In this document: positions 9,168-16,566 of the stretch, piece by piece
How positions within the stretch are numbered: position 1 is the stretch's first letter
Layout of the letters: each line of letters opens with the position of its first letter
Assembly: GCF_963667045.1 (NCBI RefSeq)
Contig: NZ_OY762934.1
Location: 3,364,501 to 3,428,500, forward strand
DNA: 64,000 bases
From: an uncultured Cohaesibacter sp.
GTDB taxonomy: Bacteria; Pseudomonadota; Alphaproteobacteria; Rhizobiales; Cohaesibacteraceae
Direction of reading: 5' to 3'
Position numbers and translations under genes: made by a program
Notes under the pieces: model-generated
The model's input: the letters and a program-made list of their open reading frames with translations, nothing else
Told to the model about the DNA's origin: nothing
Database searches by the model: none

Positions 9168-9716
9168 ATTGGGGTCTCACGAACAGAATTCTTGATCTTA
9201 CTTTTGACTTGAAATCAGTATTACCCAAGGGGCGGCATGTGTCAGCCTTATCTTTTGGAAGTTTTTGATGATAGATGGATTTCCGGTGAGCCGGGCACTG
9301 ATGTGGGGCATTCAATTATAATTGAACGGGAGTGTGGAAAAATTTTGTCCGGACAGTGTTTTTCTTGTCTGATTTCTGAAAATAGTCAGTGGTTGAATAT
9401 AGGTTTTAGCAATTTTCAATTTTATCTATGATTGTCTCTATTTTTTGATCTTTTTTCATGTTGTAATTCTTAATTTTTTACTAAAAATTGGTTTCTGTCT
9501 CTTAATTTCTGATATTTTTAGGGATTTATATTTTTGTTTCTTTTGTGATTCTGTGTAATCATATTTTTTATTCATTTGACTGTAGTTCTATGCTTGTTTT
9601 TAATGGATATTGGTCATTTTTGCATGATATTCACTCCGAATGTCTCTTCTTCTTCCCGCAATGCTTCAGTTTATGTGCCTGTCTTTTGTGTCGTCGAATG
9701 CTGCGCGTTTCCAGCT
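9168..9716. other. AT-rich gene-free stretch between antiporter and IS
   Basis: About 550 bases without a convincing gene. From about 9300 to 9640 the sequence becomes strikingly T-rich, with runs such as ttttttgatcttttttc, unlike the GC-rich surroundings. The few reading frames are short, rich in Phe/Cys/Ser and lack ribosome binding sites. The antiporter promoter should lie at its left end. The rest could be remnant foreign DNA next to the insertion sequence or a long regulatory stretch. Confidence 0.5.
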
Positions 9717-9733
9717 GGAGACCCGCAAAAACC
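9717..9733 (+). repeat. IS left terminal inverted repeat
   Basis: GGAGACCCGCAAAAACC, an exact match to the reverse complement of 10976-10992. It marks the element end downstream of the transposase stop. Confidence 0.9.
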
Positions 9734-9844
9734 GCTTGATTTGACCGCTGGAAATCCGTCAAGGCTGGCGGCCACGGCTCATTTCAGCGCTGATTGCGCT
9801 ATTTTCGATGATATTGGGTCTTCTTTCTGCCCTTTTGGGCAGAC

Positions 9845-10924
9845 TCATGCCATGGCGCTTCTGCGTTCATGGAAGATCAAGCGATCAAAATTGTAGGCGA
9901 GGTTGGCCAGCGTCAGTTTCGTTTCAGCCCGAGCAATCCCGATCGTGCGTATGAACAGGCCGTAGCGGTTCTTCTGATGGGCAAAGACATGCTCGACACG
10001 AGCACGTATCGATGACTTCTTCGCATTGGCACGGGATGTTGCCATCGGCATGGGTTTGCCTGCTGGCTTGCGTCGATGGACTTGGCTTGTCAGCATGTTG
10101 CTGGCCAGCCATTTCTCATTGCTCTGAGAACGATAGGCACTATCAGCCCAGACATCGGAGGCAGTATTGTCCTTACACAAGACATATCTTAACTGACGCC
10201 CGTCCGCATCAGCGGCCGACGTCACCATGCTGCCCCTTATGAAGCCGAATTTGCGATCAATGCTGATATGGCTCTTGTAGCCAAATACTGGAAGGGCAAT
10301 CTGAGGCAATGGTGTTCCGTCTGGCCGATAGCGCACTTTTCCGCCAATCTTCAGTGTCCAGCGAGCATTGGTATCCTTTTGCGCGGCCTTATTCGGCTGA
10401 TCTGGCCAAATCTCTTTGGCAGACTTGCCTTCCTTGACCGCCTCCTTCTCGCCATCGGTATTGCGTTGCTTGGGAGCGGGAACCAAAGTGGCATCCACTA
10501 TCTGTCCCGACATAGGGATGTAGCCCTTCTTGTGCAATTGCCAATCAAAGGCCTTCATGACGCGCTTCAGGGTACCGGTCTCCGTCATGCGATTGCGGAA
10601 ATGACGGATGGTATTCTCGTCGGGAGTGGAGCCCCCCAATTCAAAGTTCAGAAACCGCATCCAGGACAGGCGATCACGGATCATGAATTCCATTTTGGCA
10701 TCGGACAAATTGTGCTGAGCCTGCAGGATCAAAACCTTGAACATGGACACAGGGTCAAACGGAGGGCGACCGCCCTTGGACCCATCACCGTAGCCGAGAC
10801 CTTCAACAAGCCAGACACGAAAATACTCAAAGTCAATCGTGGCATCGAGAACCTCAAGAGGATCACCATGCTTGCTCAGACGTTCAAGATGCTCGGGCAA
10901 ACCGAAAAGATTGCTTGGATTCAT
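9845..10924 (-). CDS. IS5-family transposase
   Basis: 359 residues, intact. Residues about 45-120 match the DUF772-type N-terminal domain of IS5 transposases (GRPPFDPVSMFKVLILQAQH, SWMRFLNFELGGSTPDENTI). The DDE catalytic triad is visible as the Asp in GQIVDATLVPAP, the Asp in DVWADSAYRS and the Glu in RARVEHVFAHQKNRYG, the last within the usual Y/R/E signature. The N-terminal Met lies about 70 bases inside the right inverted repeat. It should cut and paste the element. No frameshift or internal stop is seen, so transposition may still be possible. Confidence 0.95.
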   Translation of the reverse strand: MNPSNLFGLPEHLERLSKHGDPLEVLDATIDFEYFRVWLVEGLGYGDGSKGGRPPFDPVSMFKVLILQAQHNLSDAKMEFMIRDRLSWMRFLNFELGGSTPDENTIRHFRNRMTETGTLKRVMKAFDWQLHKKGYIPMSGQIVDATLVPAPKQRNTDGEKEAVKEGKSAKEIWPDQPNKAAQKDTNARWTLKIGGKVRYRPDGTPLPQIALPVFGYKSHISIDRKFGFIRGSMVTSAADADGRQLRYVLCKDNTASDVWADSAYRSQSNEKWLASNMLTSQVHRRKPAGKPMPMATSRANAKKSSIRARVEHVFAHQKNRYGLFIRTIGIARAETKLTLANLAYNFDRLIFHERRSAMA

Positions 10925-10975
10925 GCCATATCCCCCATGACATCAGGGAATCACACACCCGTCAAAATTGCGAGA

Positions 10976-10992
10976 GGTTTTTGCGGGTCTCC
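10976..10992 (-). repeat. IS right terminal inverted repeat
   Basis: Reverse complement of the 17-bp left end. It precedes the transposase start and probably carries its promoter. AGCT follows it at 10993-10996. Confidence 0.9.
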
Positions 10993-11175
10993 AGCTTTGT
11001 GGTTCGGGGCAATGATCCTCCGAGATCTTCAGAATGTGGCGTCGTAAAAGTGCATGCTGTGTTTCCCGTAAATCGGGCCAAGTCACTGCTTTATATGCAC
11101 CAATTTAGTCTCATATCGAGGGTCGCGGATTGTTGGTAGAATGGTTGTGTGATGAGTTCCTTCAAGGAGGTTATT

Positions 11176-12012
11176 ATGGCTATCAGAACGATATTGAGTC
11201 TTTGCACGGCCAATACTCCGGATTCCGAGATCAAGATGGTTGCGGGGTTGTGCGAAGAAACCGGCGCCCATCTATCCCTCCTCGTCATTGGCGCCTCTTC
11301 CTACCCACCGATCGGTGAATATGCCGACACGGCGTTTCTCATATGGGCGAAGGAGAGAGACAGTGAAGTCGAGGCTCTTGCCAGGCGGGTTGCTAGCGCC
11401 AAGGATATTCTGAGTGCTGAAGGAGTGTCTTTCAACGTGGAGAGCAAGTATCTGCTTGAAGCAAGCATTGACGACGAGGTCGCCTTGCGGGCCTTCTTCT
11501 GCGATCTGATCGTGCTGTCCAATTCGATCATGATAAACCGGATTGCCCTGCAGCCGGTGATTGAAGGGGCGGTGTTCCGTTCGACACGGCCTGTCCTGAT
11601 CGTGCCGAAGGATGGCCATCCGACCCTCAAGCCTGACAGCATCATGATTGCCTGGAATACGGGCGAAGAGGCCGCACGCGCGATCTACAGCGCAATTGGC
11701 CTCATGAAAAATGCTGCCAACGTGACTGTCCTGATGGTCGATCCGATTGCCAGTGCCGCTGAAAGCGGCGAGGAGCCCGGAGCTGATCTGGCCGCCTATC
11801 TCGTCCGGCACGATGTTACTGTCAGTGTGGATGTGATTCACAGCGAAGGGCGGGATCAGGGCGAGCTTATCAAGCAGCATGCTGCTGCCGTGAAGGCGCA
11901 GATGGTCGTCATGGGGGCCTATGGCCATTCGCGTCTCAGAGAACGGATCTTTGGTGGCGTTACGGAAGCCATCATGAAGGACCCGACAGTGCCTGTCCTG
12001 ATGGCCCATTAG
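11176..12012 (+). CDS. Universal stress protein (tandem UspA)
   Basis: 278 residues from the ATG at 11176, chosen because AAGGAGG lies 6 bases upstream (11164-11170); an in-frame ATG at 11149 has no such site. The protein contains two UspA-like halves. The second has the nucleotide-binding signature GAYGHSRLRERIFGGVTEAI near the C terminus, of the G-2x-G-9x-G-S/T type. The first half is more diverged (LLVIGASSYPPIGEY, VIEGAVFRSTRPVLIVPK). Such cytoplasmic proteins bind ATP and support survival of oxidative, starvation or envelope stress. It stands alone between the IS and a convergent hydrolase gene. An IS lies just upstream, so its promoter must be within 10993-11160 or be supplied by the element. 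Confidence 0.92.
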   Translation: MAIRTILSLCTANTPDSEIKMVAGLCEETGAHLSLLVIGASSYPPIGEYADTAFLIWAKERDSEVEALARRVASAKDILSAEGVSFNVESKYLLEASIDDEVALRAFFCDLIVLSNSIMINRIALQPVIEGAVFRSTRPVLIVPKDGHPTLKPDSIMIAWNTGEEAARAIYSAIGLMKNAANVTVLMVDPIASAAESGEEPGADLAAYLVRHDVTVSVDVIHSEGRDQGELIKQHAAAVKAQMVVMGAYGHSRLRERIFGGVTEAIMKDPTVPVLMAH

Positions 12013-12139
12013 GGTCAACCGGCGGGGTTGGCTGGAATGAGTGCGCCATTGTACCATCTGCCAACGTCTCGCCTCCGAGCTTCCTTCCATGAGGGAAATC
12101 CGGGGCATAATGGGAGAGGGCCTTTGCAGGCCCGCTCCG

Positions 12140-12174
12140 CCTGATGGCAGGTTGTCCCCTGATGGCAGGTTGTC
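12140..12174. repeat. Short direct repeat (17 bp, two copies)
   Basis: CCTGATGGCAGGTTGTC occurs at 12140-12156 and again at 12158-12174, between two convergent genes. No function is evident. Confidence 0.6.
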
Positions 12175-12311
12175 CTATGAGCTAGACGTGAGGCGTGCGC
12201 CACAGCGTGGATCATTCCGCGCGGGTTCCCGTGCGCTTCCCATTTGTTGCCCGGTTGCGCCCCTGGCTCGCTGTCGGGCAATCCCTTGCATTTCGTTGCG
12301 CCTGTTCAGGT

Positions 12312-12947
12312 TCAGCCGAGTTCGGCGAGCAACTGGGCGGTCGTGACCTGTCGGCAATAGCCCTTGATGGCCTTCAGCGAATTTTCCTGGCGCTCCGGCG
12401 TGATCGTCAGGCAGGCATCGGTGACTTCGGTCACCAGATAGCCCAGATCACAGGCGTCGCGAACGGCGCTCTCGACGCACTGGTCCGTCAGCATGCCGCA
12501 GATGACCAGTTGTCTGACACCCAGATTGCGCAGAATATAGTCGATATGGGTGGAGATGAACACCGATGAGGAGCTCTTGGGCAGCACGATCTCGTCGCCA
12601 ACGGGCGCGATTTCGTCGATGACCTTGCCGTCCCACGATCCCTTGGGCACGTTGAAGCCGGTGATCTTGTAGTCAAGCGACCGGTCGCGGCCATCAAGGG
12701 TCAGGCTCTCGATGGTGGTATACATCACTTCGATGCCCTTTTGGCGGCATTTGGCCTGCAGCGCCTGCATGTTGGGTACGGTGCTGGTTTCAAGGGTCTT
12801 GAAATACCAGCCGCATTTCTCCTCCAGCTGTTCTTCGGTCAGATCGGAGAACTCGCCGCCCTTGCGGTTGCAGCTGAAATTCTGCACGTCGACAAACAGC
12901 AGGGCAGAAACAGACGGGTCAAGGGGCACATCGCGGGTCAGTGTCAT
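12312..12947 (-). CDS. Cysteine hydrolase of the isochorismatase-like family
   Basis: 211 residues with an isochorismatase fold. The catalytic features are the Asp in LLFVDVQNF, a mid-protein Lys region (VLPKSSSSVF) and the nucleophile Cys in CGMLTDQCVESAVRDACDLG, which is the usual cysteine-hydrolase motif (biuret, ureidoacrylate, N-carbamoylsarcosine or nicotinamide amidases). It therefore probably cleaves a C-N amide or carbamoyl bond in the cytoplasm. The start overlaps the preceding amidohydrolase by 4 bp (ATGA), showing tight translational coupling, and GAGG lies 7 bases upstream. It is the last gene of the Liv transporter operon, so its substrate is probably derived from the imported compound. 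The exact substrate cannot be read. Confidence 0.88.
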   Translation of the reverse strand: MTLTRDVPLDPSVSALLFVDVQNFSCNRKGGEFSDLTEEQLEEKCGWYFKTLETSTVPNMQALQAKCRQKGIEVMYTTIESLTLDGRDRSLDYKITGFNVPKGSWDGKVIDEIAPVGDEIVLPKSSSSVFISTHIDYILRNLGVRQLVICGMLTDQCVESAVRDACDLGYLVTEVTDACLTITPERQENSLKAIKGYCRQVTTAQLLAELG

Positions 12948-13696
12948 GCTGAAACCTCATCAACAAGATGGTCAAAGGATGCGGCAAGGATGTCGGCCCA
13001 TTTTTCCTGGCCGTCCTTGTCGGTAATATGATCATTCCGCACCTCGATGAGAGCATGCGGCAAATGTCTTGCTTCGCCATGGCGGGGCACGAACCAGTCG
13101 GACAGGCCACTGACCTGATAGGGCTCGTTCATGCCGATGGTCATCCAAGGATAGGCCTTCGCCAGAAAGGCGGCAAGCGTTTGCGAGGTGGCGGTGTCCT
13201 TGCGGAAGAGGAAGCCGATGTCCCATGGCCGGGCAAAGCCGCGCATAACCGGCGTGAAACTGTGAATGGACAGAGCGATCCTGTAGCGGCCACTGTCGAG
13301 CAGACGGGAGACGTCCGCCTGATAGGGCTCGAAGATCTCGGCGACGCGAGCCTTGCGGTTATCCGGATCGATGTTGGCGGGAATGCGGATGCCGTCGCTG
13401 GTTTCCGGGATGGAATCGGGGGCTTCCGGTGGCCGGTTGCAGTCGATGACCAGGCGGCTGTAATGCTGGAAGATCGCGGTGGCGTTCAGACGCTCGGAGA
13501 GGAGACGCGTCAGGGCGGCAGCTCCGATGTCCCAGCCGATATGCATGTCGAGCTGGTCGCGGCTGATGCCCAGATTGCCAAGGGCAGACGGGATGCCCTG
13601 CCCGGCATGCTCGCAGGCAAGCAGGATCGGGCTGGTGCCTTCAGGATTGATGATAACGGAAGGCGAGGGGTCGCCAGCTTGCAACAAACGCGTCAT
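12944..13696 (-). CDS. N-formylglutamate amidohydrolase family protein
   Basis: 250 residues. Family features visible are LACEHAGQGIPSALGNLG near the N terminus (the HxG metal-site region), HIGWDIGAAAL, RLVIDCNRPPEAPDSIPETS, the SIHSFTPVM motif and LIEVRNDHI near the C terminus. Family members hydrolyse N-formyl-L-glutamate to glutamate and formate, but relatives act on other N-acylated or amide substrates. AAGG lies 9 bases before the ATG. It sits between LivH (16 bp away) and the cysteine hydrolase (4-bp overlap), so it belongs to the Liv operon. There is no histidine-utilisation gene in the neighbourhood, so a hutG role is not supported. Confidence 0.85.
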   Translation of the reverse strand: MTRLLQAGDPSPSVIINPEGTSPILLACEHAGQGIPSALGNLGISRDQLDMHIGWDIGAAALTRLLSERLNATAIFQHYSRLVIDCNRPPEAPDSIPETSDGIRIPANIDPDNRKARVAEIFEPYQADVSRLLDSGRYRIALSIHSFTPVMRGFARPWDIGFLFRKDTATSQTLAAFLAKAYPWMTIGMNEPYQVSGLSDWFVPRHGEARHLPHALIEVRNDHITDKDGQEKWADILAASFDHLVDEVSA

Positions 13697-13711
13697 TGAA
13701 AGAAACCTTGA

Positions 13712-14605
13712 TTAGACTTTTTCGGCTTTCAGGCTGGCTGCCGGAATGAGACCATTGGGACGGAACAGCATGACGAAGACCACGATGGCCAGACCGATGG
13801 GTTCTCTGAATTCCTGCATTGAAGCGGGCAGGAAGGCCGCCAGATAGATCTCGATGAAGCCGAGGACAAAGCCGCCGGCCACCGCCCCGCGCAAGGAGCC
13901 AAGACCGCCGAGAATGGCGGCGATGAAGGCCTTGAGCACCGGCGAGAAGCCCATCAGCGGATCGACGGATGCACGCTGGGACACCCATAGCACGGCCGCA
14001 ACACCGGCCAGCAGCCCGGACAGGGCAAAGGCGGCGGAGATCACCGTGTTGGCGCGGATGCCCATCAGGCGGGCGACGGCAAAGTCGGACGCTGCGGCGC
14101 GCATGGCAATGCCGTGCTTCTGCTTGCGCATGAACCAGTCGAGGAATGCCAGCATCACGATGGTGGCGATGATGGCGGCAATCTTGTTGACGCCGATCAC
14201 CAGACCGAAAATGCTGACACTGTCAGACAGCAGCTGCGGCAGCAGCACCGGCTGGGAGCGCGCTGCAATGAGATTCTGGAACAGCACCTGCAACACCATG
14301 GAGACAGCAAAGGAGGTGACCAGCATGGTTGCACCGGACGCGTTGCGCACCGGTCGGAAGGCGATGATCTCCATCAGCACCGCAGCCAGCATGGCGGCGC
14401 CGACAGCAAGCGCCGCGGCGATGGCAAAGGGCACACCTGCCAGTCCGCAATACATCAGCACATAGCCGGCAATCGTCATCAGTTCCCCATGGGCGAAGTT
14501 GATCAGGCCCATGATGGAGAAGACGACGGCCAATCCCAGAGCGAGAAGCGCATATGTGCCACCAAGCGCGATGGCATTGACGGTTTGTTGCAGCAGAATT
14601 TCCAT
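13712..14605 (-). CDS. livH: Branched-chain-amino-acid-type ABC permease LivH
   Basis: 297 residues from the ATG at 14605, preferred because GGAG lies 7 bases upstream; an overlapping GTG at 14611 is the alternative. Eight or so hydrophobic segments fill the protein, with LivH-type motifs (GLINFAHGELMTIAGY near residue 40 and AFIAAILGGLGSLRGAVAGG near residue 220, the contact loop for the ATPase). It forms half of the inner-membrane channel, with the LivM half carried by the fusion gene upstream. It lies 2 bp from the end of LivF. Confidence 0.93.
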   Translation of the reverse strand: MEILLQQTVNAIALGGTYALLALGLAVVFSIMGLINFAHGELMTIAGYVLMYCGLAGVPFAIAAALAVGAAMLAAVLMEIIAFRPVRNASGATMLVTSFAVSMVLQVLFQNLIAARSQPVLLPQLLSDSVSIFGLVIGVNKIAAIIATIVMLAFLDWFMRKQKHGIAMRAAASDFAVARLMGIRANTVISAAFALSGLLAGVAAVLWVSQRASVDPLMGFSPVLKAFIAAILGGLGSLRGAVAGGFVLGFIEIYLAAFLPASMQEFREPIGLAIVVFVMLFRPNGLIPAASLKAEKV

Positions 14606-14607
14606 AG

Positions 14608-15321
14608 TCACGCTCCAAGGAATGTGTCTTCAAAACCGCCCTCGGCCATGAGGTCGGCGGCGGTTCCCTCTCCGACCACTTTGCCGCCGGACAGAATATA
14701 TCCGCGGTCTGCGATCTCCAGACTCTTGGCGACATTCTGCTCGACGAGCGCGATGGTCACCTTCTGGTCTCTGAGGATGGTAATCAGGTCGAACACCTGC
14801 TCGACGATCAACGGGGCAAGGCCGAGGGACGGCTCGTCAAGCAGCAGCAGGCGCGGCCCGCTCATCAGGGCGCGGCCAACCGCCAGCATCTGTTGCTGCC
14901 CCCCCGAGAGGGTGCCAGCCAGCTGGTCCTTGCGTTCATGCAGGATCGGGAAAAGGGAATAGACCCGTTCCCAGGCTGTCTCGATCTTCGCCTTGTCGCG
15001 GACGCTGTAGGCGCCCATCAGCAGATTCTCGGCCACAGAGAGGGCCGGGAAGACGCGGCGGCCTTCCGGCGACAGGGCGAGCCCCAGCGGTGTCAGGGCT
15101 TCGGGTGCCATGGCGGTGATGTCCCGCCCGGCAAACTCGATCGTGCCGGAATGGACATCTGCCAGCCCGGCGATGGCATTCAGCGTCGAGGACTTGCCCG
15201 CGCCGTTGGCCCCGAGGAAGGCGACGATCTCGCCTTCCCGGATTTCGAAGTCGATCCCCCGGACCGCCTGTACAGCGCCATACCGCACTTGCAGCGAGGA
15301 TACTTTCAATAGCGGTTCCAT
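14608..15321 (-). CDS. livF: Liv-type ABC transporter ATPase LivF
   Basis: 237 residues, the normal LivF length. Walker A is GANGAGKSS, the ABC signature is LSGGQQQMLAVGRALM, and Walker B is LLLLDEPSLGLAP followed by the switch region IALVEQNV. It energises uptake through the LivH/LivM channel together with the LivG-like domain fused to LivM. GGGAG lies about 10 bases before the ATG. It is 19 bp from the binding-protein gene. Confidence 0.95.
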   Translation of the reverse strand: MEPLLKVSSLQVRYGAVQAVRGIDFEIREGEIVAFLGANGAGKSSTLNAIAGLADVHSGTIEFAGRDITAMAPEALTPLGLALSPEGRRVFPALSVAENLLMGAYSVRDKAKIETAWERVYSLFPILHERKDQLAGTLSGGQQQMLAVGRALMSGPRLLLLDEPSLGLAPLIVEQVFDLITILRDQKVTIALVEQNVAKSLEIADRGYILSGGKVVGEGTAADLMAEGGFEDTFLGA

Positions 15322-15340
15322 AGGATCAATGCTCCCTTGA

Positions 15341-16498
15341 TTACTGCATGCGCGGGGCAGGAACGAGGTCGGCGGTCGGGCTTGGCTGGCCGATCAGTTC
15401 GCGGTTGCCGCCCTTGACGCGGACGAGAGAAACCTGACGAACCGGCATGCCGTTGGTGCCCTTGTAGGTGATTATGGATGTTGCGCCCTGCACATTTTCC
15501 AGATCGGCGATGGCATCACGCACGGCCTTAGGGTCGGTCGAACCGGCCTTCTTCACTGCGGCCTCGATCACCTTGATGAGGTCATAGCCGACGGCGTTGA
15601 AGACGGTTTCGGACGCCTTGCCGGTGACTTCCTTGTATTTGGTGTTGAAGGCTTCCATCGGGCTGCCCGGGGTGGCAAAGCCTGCTGTGGTGAAGACGGT
15701 GCCTTCGACAACATCGCCCAGCGAGAAGGTGGTCGGGCTGTCGATGCCATCAGAACCGATCATCTGGCTCTTGACGCCAGCGGCGCGCAGGGCCTTGAGC
15801 AGGGACGGGAAGTCGGGCTCGAAGGCGGCGGTCATGATGACTTCCGGCTGAGGGTCAAGCGCCGCAATGCGAGTGGCAATGGCAGAGAAATCCTGCTGGC
15901 CGATGGAGTAGGTGTCTTCGCCGAGGACCTTGCCGCCCAGCTTGTCGAACACTTCCTTGAAGTAGAGCGGCAGGGTGGTGTATTGCGCATCCGGGCTGTA
16001 GATGATGTAGGCCGACTTGAAGCCTTCCTTGAAGGCCCATTCAGCGGACACGGTGGCCTGAACGTTGTCGCCGGGGAAGTTGGCGAACATGTAGTCGCCG
16101 CCGACCAGCGGCAGGGTCGGGGAGGAGGCGCAGGTGGAGATGGCCGGAATTTCTGCCGACGCGACGATGGAGATGGCGGCCAGCGCCGGGTCGGCGTCAC
16201 ATGGCAGCACCAGCACGGAAACCTTCTGGTCTACCAGCTCCTGCGTTGCGATGGAGGTCTGGGCGGCGTCCGAACGGACGTCCTTGTCGATGAGTTCGAT
16301 CTTGAACTTGCCGTCAATGCCACCTGCGGCGTTGATTTCGTCAACCGCGATGTGAACACCTTCGATGACCGGGGCGTCATAGGGAGCCAGACCACCGGTC
16401 TGGGCGGTTGCGAGGCCGATTTTCAGCTCTTCTGCCAGCACCGGCTGACTGAGAGCGGAAAGGGCAATGAGGCTTGAGAAGAGAAGTGCCTTTTTCAT
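15341..16498 (-). CDS. Liv-type periplasmic substrate-binding protein
   Basis: 385 residues with a Sec signal peptide (MKKALLFSSLIALSALSQPVLA). The mature part is a type I periplasmic binding fold as in LivJ/LivK/AmiC: LKIGLATAQTGGLAPYDAPV, GVHIAVDEINAAGGIDGKFK, TQELVDQKVSVLVLPCDADP and YIIYSPDAQYTTLPLYFKEV. It captures the ligand in the periplasm for the LivHMGF system. Given the downstream amidohydrolases the ligand may be an amide, ureide or N-acyl amino acid rather than leucine; this is inference. AGAGGA precedes the ATG. Confidence 0.93.
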   Translation of the reverse strand: MKKALLFSSLIALSALSQPVLAEELKIGLATAQTGGLAPYDAPVIEGVHIAVDEINAAGGIDGKFKIELIDKDVRSDAAQTSIATQELVDQKVSVLVLPCDADPALAAISIVASAEIPAISTCASSPTLPLVGGDYMFANFPGDNVQATVSAEWAFKEGFKSAYIIYSPDAQYTTLPLYFKEVFDKLGGKVLGEDTYSIGQQDFSAIATRIAALDPQPEVIMTAAFEPDFPSLLKALRAAGVKSQMIGSDGIDSPTTFSLGDVVEGTVFTTAGFATPGSPMEAFNTKYKEVTGKASETVFNAVGYDLIKVIEAAVKKAGSTDPKAVRDAIADLENVQGATSIITYKGTNGMPVRQVSLVRVKGGNRELIGQPSPTADLVPAPRMQ

Positions 16499-16566
16499 GA
16501 TTGTCCTCTGGTATTGGTGGGGTGATGATTGTTTGTTCGTTTGTTTTTTTGAGGTCTTGAAACGTC

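Larger units (their letters stand above)
9717..10992 (-). mobile_element. Complete IS5-family insertion sequence
   Basis: The 1276-bp element is bounded by perfect 17-bp terminal inverted repeats: GGAGACCCGCAAAAACC at 9717-9733 and its reverse complement at 10976-10992. AGCT sits immediately outside both ends (9713-9716 and 10993-10996). It may be a 4-bp target duplication; because AGCT is its own reverse complement it could also be read as part of a longer inverted repeat. One intact transposase gene fills the element. It lies between the antiporter and a stress-protein gene and interrupts no recognisable gene. Confidence 0.9.

Noticed and set aside
12944..13696. Assignment as hutG of histidine utilisation
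   Set aside because: No hutU, hutH, hutI or hut regulator is nearby; the operon context is a Liv importer, so only the family name is given.
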